This document shows, in pieces, positions 33,118 to 46,754 of a stretch of DNA of 64,000 nt. Origin of the DNA: Riptortus pedestris (taxonomy: Eukaryota > Arthropoda > Insecta > Hemiptera > Alydidae); NCBI GenBank assembly GCA_019009955.1, contig CM032233.1, positions 84,700,001 through 84,764,000 of the forward strand. Direction: 5' to 3'. Every line of letters begins with the position of its first letter. The stretch's first letter is position 1. The notes beneath the pieces were generated by a model. The model was given only the letters and a program-made list of their open reading frames with translations, ran no database searches and was not told where the DNA came from. The translations under genes were made by a program, and so were the position numbers.

Positions 33118-36100
33118 GCCCTTACTTAAATGACCTGTACTCGTTTCTATTAAATCCACAATAGTCTACAATAAATAAGTTCATTAAAAAAAATTACCAG
33201 ACATTTTTTGGTACAACTTTAATTCACAATTTTTTTTTTTTTTTTTATTCACCGGTCTAACTCGGCTAATGTATACAAATCTTACCCTTACACCTTGTAA
33301 TCCACTAAAATTGTGTAAACAAAATGTTTACCTTCTCATTCAAAATAATTTTATTTTTATGTTATAAATGATATCCCGTTCCATTGCAACAGATAAAATA
33401 CGCTATAGAACAATTTATTAATCTATTTGCCGATTAACAAAAGAGAACACAACACATAAATCTCCATTTCTAATAGTTTTAGATAATTTTCAAATACTTT
33501 TTTTTTTACTTCATTTACCTCCCCCCCCCCTCACAATAGTCGGTTTGATCAAAAAGAAAGGTGCACATATAAATGTCATAACAGTATCGAATACAAAATT
33601 TCAACACTCTAAGGCTAGTCGTTTTTGAATAGAAATGACGATTACTTCTTTCTACTAAATCCATACAAACCCATTATTTGCTTTAAATAAGTTCATTAAA
33701 AATATTTTTATATAACCCCGACATTGATTTGGTTTTTTTTTTATTTCGAATTGTTTTTTTATTGACCGGTCTAACTCTCCTATGTATAAAAATCTGATAT
33801 GTGCTCCTTGAAAATTAAGTAAAAATGTTTGCCTTTAATTCATTTAAAATCATTTTATTTTTATGTTATATACGATATCTGTTCCAATGCAACAAAAAAC
33901 TACAAAAACTACATGGAATATCATTTATAAGTCTATTTGACGATTTACAAAAGAGAACACACACACACAAATCTGCATCTCTAATAGCTTTGGAGAAATT
34001 TGAAATACTTTTTTTTTTTAATTCCCCCCCCATAGTCGGTTTGATCAAAAGGAAAGGTGCACATATAGATGCCATGACAGTGTTGAATACAAAATTTCAC
34101 TCTAAGGCAGTGGTTTCCAACCTTTACGCTACTACGCCTCCCCGAAAGAAAACATTTTTTTGTACGCCTCCCCATTTTATTATTATTTTAATATACATGT
34201 ATAATATAGATGTACATACATTATATATGTATATAATAAATATATAAATAATATAAAATAAATTTTATGTTACGATATTAAGTTACATTTATTTGTATAT
34301 ATTGTAGTATATGTTTTTATTTAAAATTTTTGGCGCCTCCCCTGGCAATTGTTGGCGCCTCCCAGGTTGGAAACCGCTGCTTCTAAGGCTAGTCGTCTTT
34401 GAATAGACATGACGATTACTTCTTTCTACTAAATCCATATAAACCCGTTATTTGCTGTAAATTAGTTCATTAAAAATGTGTTTAAATAAGCCAACAATAT
34501 TTTGGTTTTCCAACTTTATGTCGAAATAGTTTATTTATTCCCGGGCTAACTCTCCTTATGCTTAAAAATCTGATATATACACCTTGTATTCTAATAAAAT
34601 TATGTAAGCAAAATGTTTACCCGTAGCTCATTTTAAATTATTTTATTTTTATGCAACATGCAATATCCGTTCCAAAACAAGAGATAATAAAACGTCATAA
34701 AACACAATTTATAAATATATTTTACGATTAACACGACACACAAGAAAACACAACACACAAATCTGCATATTTAATAGTTTTAGAGAAATTTGGAATAATT
34801 TTTTTCCCCCTCAGTAGTTGATTTCGATGCACAAGTAGATGCCACAACAATCTCAAATATAAAATGTCAGTGGTTTTTGAGTTCAAATGACTATTACTTG
34901 TTACTGTTGCATCCATATAAACCCATAGTTTGCAGTCAATTAGTTCATTAAAACCATTTAAATGAAATTATCAAACATTTTTTTGGACTCTTTTAATGTA
35001 TTATGTAGACACCACGTACTCCTATAAAATTATATTATCAACATTTTGAGCTTTATTTCATTTTAAATCATTTTATTTTTAAGCGATAAACAACATGTCC
35101 GGTCAAATGCAACAGATAAAACATAAAACAATTTCATAGAACCTAATTTATAGATCTCTTTTACAATGATTAAAAAAAAAAAAAATATATAAAAAAAAAA
35201 AAAAAAAATATAAAAAAAAACCTCCCCAAACCTTCTGTATGTATAATAGTTACGGAAAAATGTTGAATGTTTCTTTTCTGCCGTCCTTTGAAATTATGTA
35301 AGAAACACATGTTCACCTTTAGTTCATTTAAGATCATTTTATTTTTATGTTATATACGATATCCCTTCCAATGCATAAGATAAAAAAAAACATCATTTAT
35401 AAATCTATTTGACGATTAACAAAAGAGAACACACACATCTGCATCTCTAATAGCTTTGGAGAAATTTGAAAGGAATTTTATTTTACTTCTTTAACCCCCC
35501 CCCCTATAGTCGGTTTGACCAAAAAGAAAGTTGCACATATAGATGACATAACAGTATCAAATACAAAATTTCAACGTTCTAAGGCTAGTCGTTTTTGAGC
35601 ACTTGTTTCTACTAAATTCATATTAACCCATTTTTTTAAGTAAATAAGTTCTTAAAAATATTTTTTTTTTATAATCCAAGATAGTTTTGGTTTTCCGACT
35701 TTATTTCGGAATTTTTTTTTTTTTTTTATTCACCCGGCTAACTCTCATAATGTATAAAAATCTCTTACTTTTACGATTACTTCTTTCTACGAAATGCTTA
35801 TAAATCCATTATTTTCTTTAAATAAGTTCATAAAAAATACTTTAAAATAACTCCAACATTGTTTTGGAACTCTATTTCGAAATTGTTTTATTATTCACCG
35901 GGCTAACTCTCATTATGCATAGAAATCTGATTTGTATTCCTTGTGCTCTTATAAAATTAAGTAAGAAAAATGTTTACCTTTAGTTCATTTAAAATCATTT
36001 TATTTTAATGTTATTCGTGATATCCGTTCCAAAACAACAGATAATAAAACGTTATAGAACATCATTTATAAATCTTTTTTGACGATTAACACGACACAAA

Positions 36101-36800
36101 AGAGAACACAACACACAAATCTGCATATCTAATAGTTTGAAATAATTTATTTTTTAATTTCTTTAACCTTCCCCCTCCCCATAGACGGTTTGATCAAAAA
36201 GAAAGGTGCACATACAGATGTCATAACAATGTCCAATACAAAATTTCAACATTCTAAGGCTAGTGGTTTTTGATTACTTGTCTCTACTAAATTCATATTA
36301 ACCCATTTTTTGCACTAAAAAGTTCTTAAAAATATTTTTTTTTATAATCCAAGATTTTTTTTGGTTTTCCGACTTTATTTCGGATTTTTTTTTTATTCAC
36401 CTCGCTAACTCTCATAATGCATAAAAATCTCTTGTGAACACCTTGTACTCCTATAAAATTAAATATATAAATTATTTATGTGTAGTTCATTTAAAATTAT
36501 TTTAAAATGATATAGGAGTTCTCCGTTCCAATGCGTCTTAACGATAAATGTTATAGAGCATAAATTATAAATCTCTTTTACAATGAATAAATAAAGGCCA
36601 TATATAAATCTTCTGTAATCTCTAATAGTTTCGGAGAAATTTATAATGATTTTTTTGCCCTGTTTTAAACCCCAAACCCTCCTCACAGTCGGTTTTGATC
36701 ATAAATGAAGGCTTACAACTAGATGTCTCCAAACTCTCAAATACGAAATTTCAACATTCTAAGGCTAGTTGTTTTTGAGTAATGCGAGGTATGTACATAG
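33118..36800 (+). repeat. Tandem array of about 0.5-kb satellite units
   Basis: Landmarks recur in the same order: TTCTAAGGCTAGTCGTTTTT (33605, 34384, 35576, 36251, 36757), TACTTCTTTCTACTAAATCC, TAAATAAGTTCATTAAAAAT, ACTTTATTTCG, CACCGGGCTAACTCTC, CTATAAAATTAAGTAA, TTCATTTAAAATCATTTTAT, GATATCCGTTCCAA, ACACAAATCTGCATCTCTAA, CCCCCATAGTCGGTTTGATC. The unit is about 480-500 bases; 34870-35578 and 35585-36253 are longer because they hold partial duplications. Divergence between units is substantial, so the array is old. A hAT MITE sits in one unit. No coding capacity. Confidence 0.88.
34108..34380. mobile_element. hAT-type MITE (273 bp)
   Basis: Left end CAGTGGTTTCCAACC and right end GGTTGGAAACCGCTG are inverted repeats of hAT type. 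It interrupts the array motif TTCTAAGGCTAG, giving flanks CTCTAAGG (34100-34107) and TTCTAAGG (34381-34388), an 8-bp duplication with one mismatch. ACGCCTCCCC and GGCGCCTCCC repeats lie just inside. No coding. Confidence 0.88.
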
Positions 36801-37156
36801 GATCAGACGTCAAGCCAAAAATAGTCAAAATGCATTCGAGGAGGCTCATAACGAATAATTCTGACAATACTTGCAATATTTTGTTTTATTTCGTACAAAG
36901 GAGTAATGAAAGTCGAGAAAGTAAGAACAGGGTATATATTTTGGGTGTCATTTTTCTATACGGAACAAAAAAACTGTCGCAGAACGCCTGGTAGCACGTA
37001 GATTACGTGGGCGTTTCGACCACTACTTTGGTATAAAAAATTAACAACAATATTTCATTTTGGTAGCACATGAAGATTAGAAAATCTTTATCCAGAAAAG
37101 TCTTAATTGTAAATATATTACCAGTTAATTCGTTATTAGTCGGACCCGTACTATAC
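36801..37156. other. Unassigned stretch
   Basis: A 70-codon ORF (36782-36994) without known domain; nothing else. Confidence 0.4.
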
Positions 37157-37160
37157 TTAA

Positions 37161-37926
37161 CCCTCCCAGTACCATGGGGTCCTCCGAGGACCCCTGCTCT
37201 CCGAATTTTTACGAGAACTTTATGAAAAACTTGACAAATCGAATTATTACTTTGTGACTTTTCCTTTGAAACGGTTTTTTATCAGATCGTACTAACAGTT
37301 TTTATAGATTCTATTAGATAAACTATTAATAATTTATTTATTTCTAAAAAAACTTTGTTTGGGGTCCTTGCGAGACCCTATGGTACTACACGTATAACTT
37401 TTTTTATACATATCTATTACAATTTTATTGATTGTATGAAATTTATTTATTAAAAGAATTTATTGATTGTAAAAAATTTATTGATTAAAAGAAATTAAAA
37501 GTTTTAAGTCACCAAACTCGAGGAAAGAGAATAAAAAACAAGGTATTCCTTCCTATTTTTACTCTCTTTTCTCGTATTTTGATGAAAAACGGGAAGCTAA
37601 TTGATTCTTAAAACGGCAACTGTGCTAACTAAATACGTAATATGACGACTCCAATGAGTCAAATCAGTGAACCAAGACAATAAACGAAGGATTTTGTTTC
37701 TTAATCAATAATTTTTTTACAATCAATAACTTCTTTTAATAAATAAATATCATACAGTCAATAAAATTGTAATAGGTGTATATTAATTGTAGTCATTTTT
37801 CATATTCCTAACTAATTAATCCAAATAAATTATGTTTTTATATGAAAAACGTCGTAAAAAAGAGTGGGGTCCCGCAAGGACCCCCGTGGTAGTCTGTGAT
37901 TGTCCGGACCCGTGGTATTGAGAGGG
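37161..37926. mobile_element. piggyBac-like non-autonomous element (766 bp)
   Basis: TTAA at 37157-37160 and 37927-37930. Ends CCCTCCCAGTACCATGGG and (inward from the right) CCCTCTCAATACCACGGG are inverted repeats. Several GGGGTCC/GGACCCC palindromic blocks lie near both ends (37179-37194, 37866-37882) and one inside (37361-37380). No transposase trace. The interior is AT-rich. Confidence 0.88.
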
Positions 37927-38045
37927 TTAATCACGAACAAAAAGATCGAGCAAACAATCCTCCTTGAGAGCTTACTATTACTTTCACACCAATCATTTAT
38001 TCGTGAAAGAAATGAGATTTTACTCCATTGTTAGGTCTTCTGATA

Positions 38046-38047
<2 letters not shown>

Positions 38048-38129
<82 letters not shown>

Positions 38130-38248
38130 TTCTTCGGACATCGTTTCGTCATCTACTAGGTAGGATCGATGGACATTTGAAGAATTTTTTCGAAAATCGC
38201 GTCATGAGTACAACGTCAATAGTAGATTTCCCTTATGGTAAATCTGCT
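38048..38248 (+). mobile_element. AGCAG-family 3' end with CA/TA tract
   Basis: A (CA)n tract (38048-38080) passes into (TA)n (38081-38123). Then AAATTTTCTTCGGACATC, the 3' module, and a degenerate palindrome TTTCCCTTATGGTAAATC ending CTGCTGA. No 5' part is present upstream. Confidence 0.85.
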
Positions 38249-39054
38249 GAAATGAATATAGTAACCTTTGAAAAACCGTAGACACGGCGCTTTCATTAAT
38301 TGATCTGAATTAGATCTCCTTGGACATCTAGTTCTGACAGTTCATTCATTAGTGCTACACATAAATCACTTCTGGAGATGTCGGTGAAATTTAAAACACA
38401 AAGTTTATTAAATTGATAGCAAAGGAAATAGTTAAATTTAAAATAATATACTAATGAAATACTGGTAATACTACCATAGCAAATAATAGTTTCCTAAAAT
38501 GTTTCATTGCTAATAGTCGGATAGCTTTCTCAATAGAACTAAGAAGAAATGTAAATATCAACTTTCCTTCTGTCATTACATTACACAGTTCCACTAACCT
38601 TAACAGTTGCATTGGCTTTTTCCAGTGGCACATAAAATGGCGTTATGGATAGCTTTCATTTACGAACATTTGGTAATAACTTGTAAGTGTCAATCTGCAG
38701 TTGAGAAATACATTACTTCTAGATATATAGATAACAGTACTTCAAACATGAAATATTAACAATCTCTTAAGCCATTAATCATTCTTGCCTCTACAACTTT
38801 ATTACTCTGAACACGCTCATAAAACTGTATGATAACTGTTCTATCTTCTTGTTCATAAACAATCACCATTGATATCCAGGAAACGATTTAATGGAGAACT
38901 TCCGAATATTCAAAGCTTTATAGTTCAGACTCATAAATGTAATTCATATGCTAAAACATTCTTCATAACTCATTTTAAATAATAATAATAAAATATTTGT
39001 CTACACTTTTTATTTATTTATTTATTTTTATGATTTCGCAATTTTTCGTTCGGA
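38249..39054. other. AT-rich non-coding stretch
   Basis: Nothing recognised. Confidence 0.45.
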
Positions 39055-39354
39055 ATTGTAGTAACGGAGATATTAAGATTTTTCGAAATTTCCCATAACC
39101 CCCCCCCTACGCTCACTGGTCGCATTTCAGCCATGAACGAACTTGATCTTTAGTTTTTACATAAAACGTTTAAATATCGAGTTCGGTACCAATCAAATAA
39201 AATTTAGACCGTTACAGTGGTAACAGATATATATCATCCCCTTATTTATGTGTTCCTTATTTTCGTCATCTCTTGGAACGATTGGGATTTAAGGAAATGT
39301 TTTCAAAAATCGCGTCATGAGTACGACTTCAATAGCCTTAAGGGAAATCTACTA
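39055..39354 (+). mobile_element. AGCAG-family core plus 3' end
   Basis: GTAGTAACGGAGATATTAAG, a C-run, GTCGCATTTCAGCCATGAAC, AAATATCGAGTTCGG, short TA, CTTATTTTCGTCATCTC, GCGTCATGAGTACGACTTCA. It ends CCTTAAGGGAAATCTACTAA; the left arm of the palindrome is lost. Confidence 0.85.
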
Positions 39355-42300
39355 ATAAAGAGGTAAATCGAATGTATTTTTATTATGTGTAAGGATTCGA
39401 TAACCATTTATGTCTAGTAGTCTCAGTACGAATTTCCTTTGAAATACTAAAATAATGAACTTCCTACCCCAAGAATAAAAAAATCAAATATACCCCTACC
39501 TAACACCCAACAGCCATTATTATTCCAGTAAAACTGACAAGAAATATGACCAAAACATTTATAATGTCCTATCTTTCATAACCTTGAATAATTAAATTTC
39601 AAACAACTAATTTATTACTAATTATTATTCAAAGCCAGCAACTATTGCTTTCGTAAAATACAGGTTTTGTTTTAAAGTTCTAACATCCCCCATTACTTTC
39701 ATCAATTTTTATAGAACGGACTTGGCCTGAATATACGTTTTTTTAAGAAATATTTCGTGTTACTGGCTCCCGGTGAATAACCATTATTTTAAAATTTGTT
39801 AAGAGATTATAGACGTGAAGAAAACTATGAGGTAGTGCCTGAAAGTCGGAAGGCAAATTTTGAAATTCACATCAAATTGGAATTCCACGTCAACATGATT
39901 TTAACTAAATTGCTTGTTTAGATACTGTATTTTGGCGTTAAACTAATTCCTTAATTACTATAAAACTAAAGCACTCCAATAAATGCTGTAACATTTGAGT
40001 CTCGATGTAGATCAAGTGTCAACCCCTTTCCCACCAACAGTGCAAGTAATAGTGTATAATTAGTGATGAAATGGCTGATTGAACGTGTAAAATAACTGTT
40101 GGTACGTGTTTATGGTTCAAAACCTAATTAACAAGTTTTCAGCTCTGCTATATTAAGCCAAAGAAACGTGGCTAAAGACAAGATAAGAAGAATTTCTACA
40201 TTCCAATAGCGTGTAGTGTTCGCCTCTTTCCGAGAAGGCAGTTACCCAACCCAATTAACCGAGGTAAGGGAATAAGCAATCATCATTTTTCACTCCATCT
40301 TTTGTCCCGTATCATACAATTCTAAATACCGAACTGTCCTCTCCCTGCTTTTTCTTTTCGATGCATTAGCTAATTCACCCTTATATCTATTTCTAATCCA
40401 TTTGTTGTACCCTTATTAATTTCCTTCGTTGCTAAAGTTATCAATGACATTCACCTCTTCTATCTGGAAGACTGATAATGCTTTGGGCCATTCTTATCCC
40501 CCACGTAATTCATTTCTTAAAAATTTGTTGTCTGATCTACTCATCTCACTTTCAAGAAATTTCTTTGATCATGAACTGCAAATTTTCTTTTCTTTATCTT
40601 CGTCTAAAGCCACAGCTTTTGAAAATAAGTAAATTTGAATTCAAGCTGAAAAGACTGATTGTAATTAATATATAGATTCCTACACATAACTTTAATAGTA
40701 AATAGCAATGTTAGGGTCAGAGTGGCCGACTTCAGATAATCTGAGTCAAACTACATCGAGTATAATCAGTACTTCAATAGGTGACCGTGGCGTTACTACA
40801 CTGGTTCGCTACCAGGAGGTCCTAGTGTTGCAGTGAGAGTGAAATGTAGAGAGTCTAGTGAGTAAATCAGTCTGATAGCCGCTGGTATGGCGAAGGATAT
40901 TGAATCTCCTAAATCCCGTTGTCTACCAACTTGGTCGTCGGTGATATAATCACTGCCCGCCCTCCGGAATGAGGCCCGTCGCCAACTCATTCCAGGTCCT
41001 CCTTGGTTAACGGGGGTTGTACGTCAAATTGAACACTCTCTACGTAAAACTATGATCGCGAATCCCTCAAGTCGAGCTCAGGGACGGTTAAGGAGTTTAA
41101 AGGGCTATAATGTCAAACGAATTATTTTTAAATTAAAAAAAAGTAATATAGTCTTCTTCTGGAACCTCAAAATCATCATTTGAAGTCAAAGAAATAATTC
41201 TTTTTTCACACCCAAAAAAATAATTGATTTATATTTCTTGTTTCTTTATTCATTTATGAAAAATCTTCTTCCTATGTTTTACCGTCTTTGCCCATTGTAC
41301 CGATATACTAAAATACTTTTTTCTTTTACCTTATGTAACTACATCATACGCACTTTCGTTAGAAGCATTCGCCTAATATATGAAAGGAATAATTGCCAAT
41401 AATAACCGTTTTGATATAAACAGGGAAAAAATGAAATTGTAACATTTTTAGGATTTTTGACCCTGACATTTTATTTTTGACAGTTAGTGGAAGCAAAAAT
41501 TGTAAGAACTGTTTGTAAGCACATATAAAACTTCCATGGGCATAAGTAGAAAATAAAAATAATTCAATCAATTTTTTATTTCCCCAACTTAGTTCACATA
41601 TAAAGATGCTTCATCAGAAGCATAAATACGTCCATAAAAACATCCTTGTTACGCTTTTGATAAATAACCTTCTGCTAGCCCAGCTACGTTAAGATCGAAA
41701 GAAACATCAAGGCTATCAAGTCGTAAATATCTGTCATATGACCCATCAAAATATTAACCAAACAATTGGATGGATGTTTATATTCTCCTGATCAAGCTTT
41801 ATTGCATTTGAAGTAGGTTGAACAAATAAATCTTTTTTTAGAATAGGTCGTATTTTTAAATTCTCATTAATGTGCAAAAAAAAATGCGATTAATACAATA
41901 TTCCCAATGCGGAAAATAAATTCATTTTATAACTCCTGAGACGCAGGTGCCTAATCTCTCCTCAAATATCCTAGTTATCCCATTGTAGAGATATAAGTTG
42001 GAGAGAAGGCTTAACAGCTCAAATAAATTATATCAGAGAGTTTTACTTTAAGAAAAAAATTTGCCATAACCAAAAAAACCTAAACCATCTTACATAAAAA
42101 CGCGCCTTAACGATTTAACCTCTGACTTTGTGTGGCTATACCAAAAAAAAAAATACGAAATTACTTGAATGGACAATAATTAAATCTACTAGTTACCACA
42201 AAACCTACAAAATTTCTTTCATTTATGAGGACATAGCTGGTTCTATTAAAAAAAAAATGCACGAACAGTCGCTTTACGAATGCTTTATACAAGCTTTTAA

Positions 42301-43223
42301 ATGAGTACAATGAAAATTGAAGCTTATCATAAAAAAAGACTATAATGAGAATGAAAAGCTACAGTAACAACAGTTTATAAGGTTAGGAGAAAATTAGTGT
42401 CATCTCTTTAAGTAGAACTATTTTTTTAGCATCAGATGTTCCTATAGATAACTTTTGTTTAATGCCTGTAGAAACACTTCTGATTCCTTCCCAGTAAGAT
42501 CTAATGCATTATTTTCTAAGTATGAAAAATAAAGTTATCGTTTAATCATTAAATTAAATTATTTATTAACGTCCACTTTTTGCAACTGTGACTAATTGGG
42601 GCAGGTTATCTACAGGTTACCACCCTTTTCTAGCAAGGATTTTATTGAATGAATTCCGTCACTAAGTTTAATCATTAGAATTATCAAATTTCACAATTTC
42701 AAATTTCATTAAATTTACGGATTTAATTAATTTAATTTTATGGGCAGGTGATTTATTTACAATAGCAAGAAAAAATATTTGTTGTTGAATCTCCAGGCTA
42801 CGCCTTGAAGCTGCTCCGTGAACAGATAGTCCTGATTTTCACAGAAACGAACAAGAGAAGGAAGAGCGTCAGACGAACATATAGTGTTCCTGTAACCCCC
42901 TTGCCTTCTCAAGAAGACAACCTAACAATACATTGTATGAGGAAGAATGGAGAAAACTTCACTAGAGGCCAAAATTATTATAGAGCCGACTCTTTTTAGT
43001 GTGCCACAAATTCTAAATAACAGTATTAGCAAGTATGTGTTTGTTTACTATTTGGCCAGATAAACGTCCTGCCTCATAAATGGCTTTTGTAGGCCTTTTT
43101 TGGTTAAATTTGTACCGAGAATGTCGAAATAATAAAAAGTAAAAAAAAAAAAAAAAAAAGAATAAATGTCATAAATATAAAATTTACTTTTATAAATTCG
43201 ATGCTATCTCTTAATTATTGAAA
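39355..43223. other. Longest repeat-poor stretch
   Basis: Almost 3.9 kb with no recognised transposon. 40715-40830 carries a weak 5S rRNA-like internal motif (CAGTACTTCAATAGGTGACC). ORFs at 40429-40632, 40478-40675 and 42805-42999 are short and unrecognised; the last (Arg/Lys-rich) lies in a slightly GC-richer patch and could be an exon fragment. An intron of a large gene would look like this. Confidence 0.4.
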
Positions 43224-44276
43224 TCTATGTAAATAAAAATGGATGTTTGTATGTATGTCCTTTATAGAATCGTAAACGGCGGAACCGAATTTTATGAAAC
43301 TTTGTATGTATATTACTACTAATCCAACTAGGTTTTAGGCTACATTAATATTCTCTGATATGAACAGGAGTGTGGGGGGGGGTTATAAGGGAAGGCCTGA
43401 AATTAAAAATAGTGATATTTCGTTTCCTATTGGTTTTTCGGCAAATATGCACATAACAAAAGTTATTTATTTTATTATTTAAAGTAACTTTTGTTGTATA
43501 CCGAAATATAAATGACTGGGAGTCAACAAGTTTATATGACACAAAAGAACTAAACGAAACTTCGTATATGATTTGGTATTCATACCTTCCTGATTATAAG
43601 CTATATTAAACTTTCGAGGTAAGAACAGGAGTGGGGGTTATAAGGGAGGTTTGAAATATAAAATCGCGATATTTCGTAATCTATTCATTTTTCGGCAAAC
43701 GTGAATATAACAAAAGTTGATTGCTTTGTTATTTAAAGTAACTTTTGTTATATGCACTTTTGCCGTATAACGAAGTATAAACGAGGTATACATAACAAAC
43801 TATAGAAGTGGTCAACAATGTAATAGGACAATGTAGGAGGATAAGACTAAATCGAAATAAACGAATCTCCTTATTTTTGACTATAAGCTATACTAACATT
43901 TTTAGGAACGAACAGGAATGGGGGTTGTTAGGGAAGCATGAAATGAAAAATCGTCATATTTCGTTTCCTATTGTTTTTTAGTGAACGTGCACATGACAAA
44001 AGATGTTAATTTGATATTTAGAGTAACTTTTGTTATATAGATCATTATCGTAATTTATAAACCAAGTAATTTGCATAGACGTTTCGTTATAGTCATCAAT
44101 GCGTATTCATGTATGAATTTATTGGACTTAGTACCTCCCAGCACGCCGGACTGGGTGTAAAACCTAAACATTGAGACGGGAAAATATAAAAATATTGTAC
44201 AAAGTAAATCCCCCCAAAAAACCATCATCATTCAGCCTCAAATGATTTCCCGGGCGAAGCCGGGCATCTTAGCTAG
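43224..44276 (+). mobile_element. Non-autonomous Helitron (1,053 bp)
   Basis: Starts TCTATGTAAATAAAAATGG after an A and ends in a GC hairpin (CCCGGGCGAAGCCGGG) followed by CATCTTAGCTAG and a T: canonical TC...CTAG ends in an A|T target. Inside are three divergent tandem units of about 260-290 bases, each with GAACAGGAGTGGGGGTTATA, ATATTTCGTTTCCTATTG and the inverted pair ACAAAAGTT / AACTTTTGTTATA. No Rep/helicase coding. Confidence 0.93.
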
Positions 44277-44967
44277 TTATATATAAATTTATTATTTCGA
44301 ATTTTCTAACCTGAAATCATGTTTCATTCACTTGGGCATAGAACTGAAAATAGAAACGACGTATTAATAAAAGTACGTCCCATTCATACTTAGGACGATT
44401 TACATTACGGTCGGACTCATTAGTATTTGTCTGAATACTTAATAGTACTAAAGGTAAACTCATTAATCTGTGTCAATATCATTTTATAATGAGTCAATAT
44501 ATTTAAGATCTGATATTGATTATTAGCATACAAAGTGAATTGTATTAATATACTAATATGATTGCAAATGAAATTATTACTTCCGATTTTTTGTCATGTT
44601 CACTTCGGTTTTATTCCTTGTTTTTTTTGTAATTGAACTCTCCATCAGCAACACTCAATCAATACTCCTCTGACTTCGAGATTTTGACGGGGGTAATAAG
44701 ATTATTCCAGATAACCAGTATTTGATAACAGCAAAATAAACCATTATAATAAACAACATTTACAATTCAGTTGCATTTTTTTTTATTTTTTATAATAATT
44801 TCTCCACTGTTATTAATGGAATGTTTCTATTGGCGTTAGTAATTTTAATAATTTTCTTCATTGAAGAAGCATGAATAATTCCTCATCCACGTAAGCTCAA
44901 GATAATATCCAATTATTAATGCATTGTATGTTACAAAAGAAATGAGGTACTATCACCTAGAAACTCC
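44277..44967. other. AT-rich non-coding stretch
   Basis: Nothing recognised. Confidence 0.45.
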
Positions 44968-45169
44968 ATTAACGGAAATCAGCTATTGAGGTTGTACTGG
45001 TGAGGCGATTTTCTAAACATTTCATCAAATGTCCATCGATCTTAACAAGGAACTGACGGAAATTCAGACCGTTCGAAATTCTTTGTGCATATATATTGAT
45101 TGATTTGTGCTGTACATTGATTTTTTTCACGAAATTTCACGATAACTTTTCGTTTCACATGCCATAGAC

Positions 45170-46098
45170 TCCATAACTGCATTTTGTTTCTTTGGTTTCT
45201 GTTTGTTTGTTTGTTACCTTTTCACGCATAAACGGCTGAACCGAATTTTATGAAACTTAGTATGTATATTACTACTAACCCAACATAGACTTTAGGCTAT
45301 GTTAATATTTTCTGAGACGAACAGGAGTGGGGGTTATAAGGGAGGGCTGAAATTAAAAATAGATATATTTCGTTTTCTAATGCATTTTTGGCAATTATGC
45401 ACATAACAAAAGTTGTTTATTTTGTTATTTGGAGTAACTTTTATTATATACACTTTTGTCGTATACCTAAGCATAAATGAGTTATACGTTAAAAACTACT
45501 GCGGAAGTCAACAATTTTATTTGGCCCAAAAAACTCAACCGAACTAAACCAAACACTGTATGTGAGTTAGCACTAGCGCCGTCCTTATAATAAGCTATAC
45601 TAACATTTCTAGGGACGGGCAGGAGGGGGGGTTATATGGTAGGCCTGAAATAAAAAATAGTGATATTTCGTTTCCTATTGGAGTTTCGGCAAATATCCAC
45701 ATAACAAAAGTTGTTTATTGTGTTATTTAGAGAAACTTTTATTATATAAAATATCGTCGTATACCGAATTATAAAGGCGTTATACGCTAAAACTTATAGC
45801 GGGAGTCAACAATTTTACATGGCACAAAAGACTAAACCGAACTAAATGAAACACTCGGTATGTGTATTAGCACTAACGCCATCCTTCTGATAAGCCATAC
45901 TAACATTTCTAGGAACGGGCAGGAGTGGGGGTTATTTGTGATTTATTATTAACAAATCCACAGAAATGACGGGTATTAGCCCTAAACGCTGGGACGGGTA
46001 AATGTCAAAATATTGTGCAAAGTAAAGCCTTGCCAAAAAAAATACCATCACCATTCAGCCTCAAATCAATTCCCGGGCGAAGCCGGGTATCTGAGCTA

Positions 46099-46099
<1 letters not shown>
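45170..46099 (+). mobile_element. Non-autonomous Helitron in an AGCAG TA tract
   Basis: Same family as 43224-44276. The 3' end is clear: CCCGGGCGAAGCCGGG, TATCTGAGCTAG (46099), then TATATA. The 5' end is placed at TCCATAACTGCATTTTG with moderate certainty. ACCGAATTTTATGAAACTTA, three tandem units with GAACAGGAGTGGGGGTTATA-like motifs near 45320, 45610 and 45905, and ACAAAAGTTGTTTATT are present. Confidence 0.88.
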
Positions 46100-46163
<64 letters not shown>

Positions 46164-46754
46164 TGTAATGGTAGTTTGTTTGATTGTTACAAAACTCAAT
46201 ATGTAAGTGCTTCATGTAAAACTAAAGATCGTTTCGTTAACAGCTGGCATTGGACTTGTGGGAGGGGGGTTCCAGGTGGTAATTCGAAAATGCAAATTAT
46301 CTCCGTTATCATGAATAGGGTCGAAAAATAGTACTTAATCAATCTTATTAAAAATTTAATTTTCTATAAATATTGTTCTATACACATTTTCTCTATCTCG
46401 AGTATTAACCGATACATTTGGTTTTTTTTTTTTTAATTTTCATCCTTCAGAAACCCCCACTTAAATTAATAAACATATTATCCCTAACATAAATACCAAA
46501 TATTGTTAGTGAGCAAATACTATAAGTGATACATGCAAATGGATTGTGAAATGTCATCATAAATTCAGATTTTACGTCCTTAGCTCAAAAATGTTTTTTG
46601 GATCTATACCATACTCGATTATTAACCATTTCATTCAACACTAATAGAATATTAGTGTTGATATAGACCCCTACTTCTGTTCACCGAATTTTTACTTATA
46701 AATGGAAAATACATCATGGGATGAGATGACTATTGTGTCATACCAGCGTGTGGG

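Noticed and set aside
33825..34247. 140-codon ORF
   Set aside because: Runs through the satellite array and into the hAT MITE; no coding pattern.
33118..36800. CRISPR array or other short-repeat system
   Set aside because: Units are about 0.5 kb, divergent and without alternating spacers; the context is eukaryotic.
40700..40990. Possible 5S rRNA-derived SINE or a coding exon
   Set aside because: CAGTACTTCAATAGGTGACC resembles the 5S internal promoter region, but no other 5S or tRNA-like box, tail or second copy was found. The minus ORF here has no known domain.
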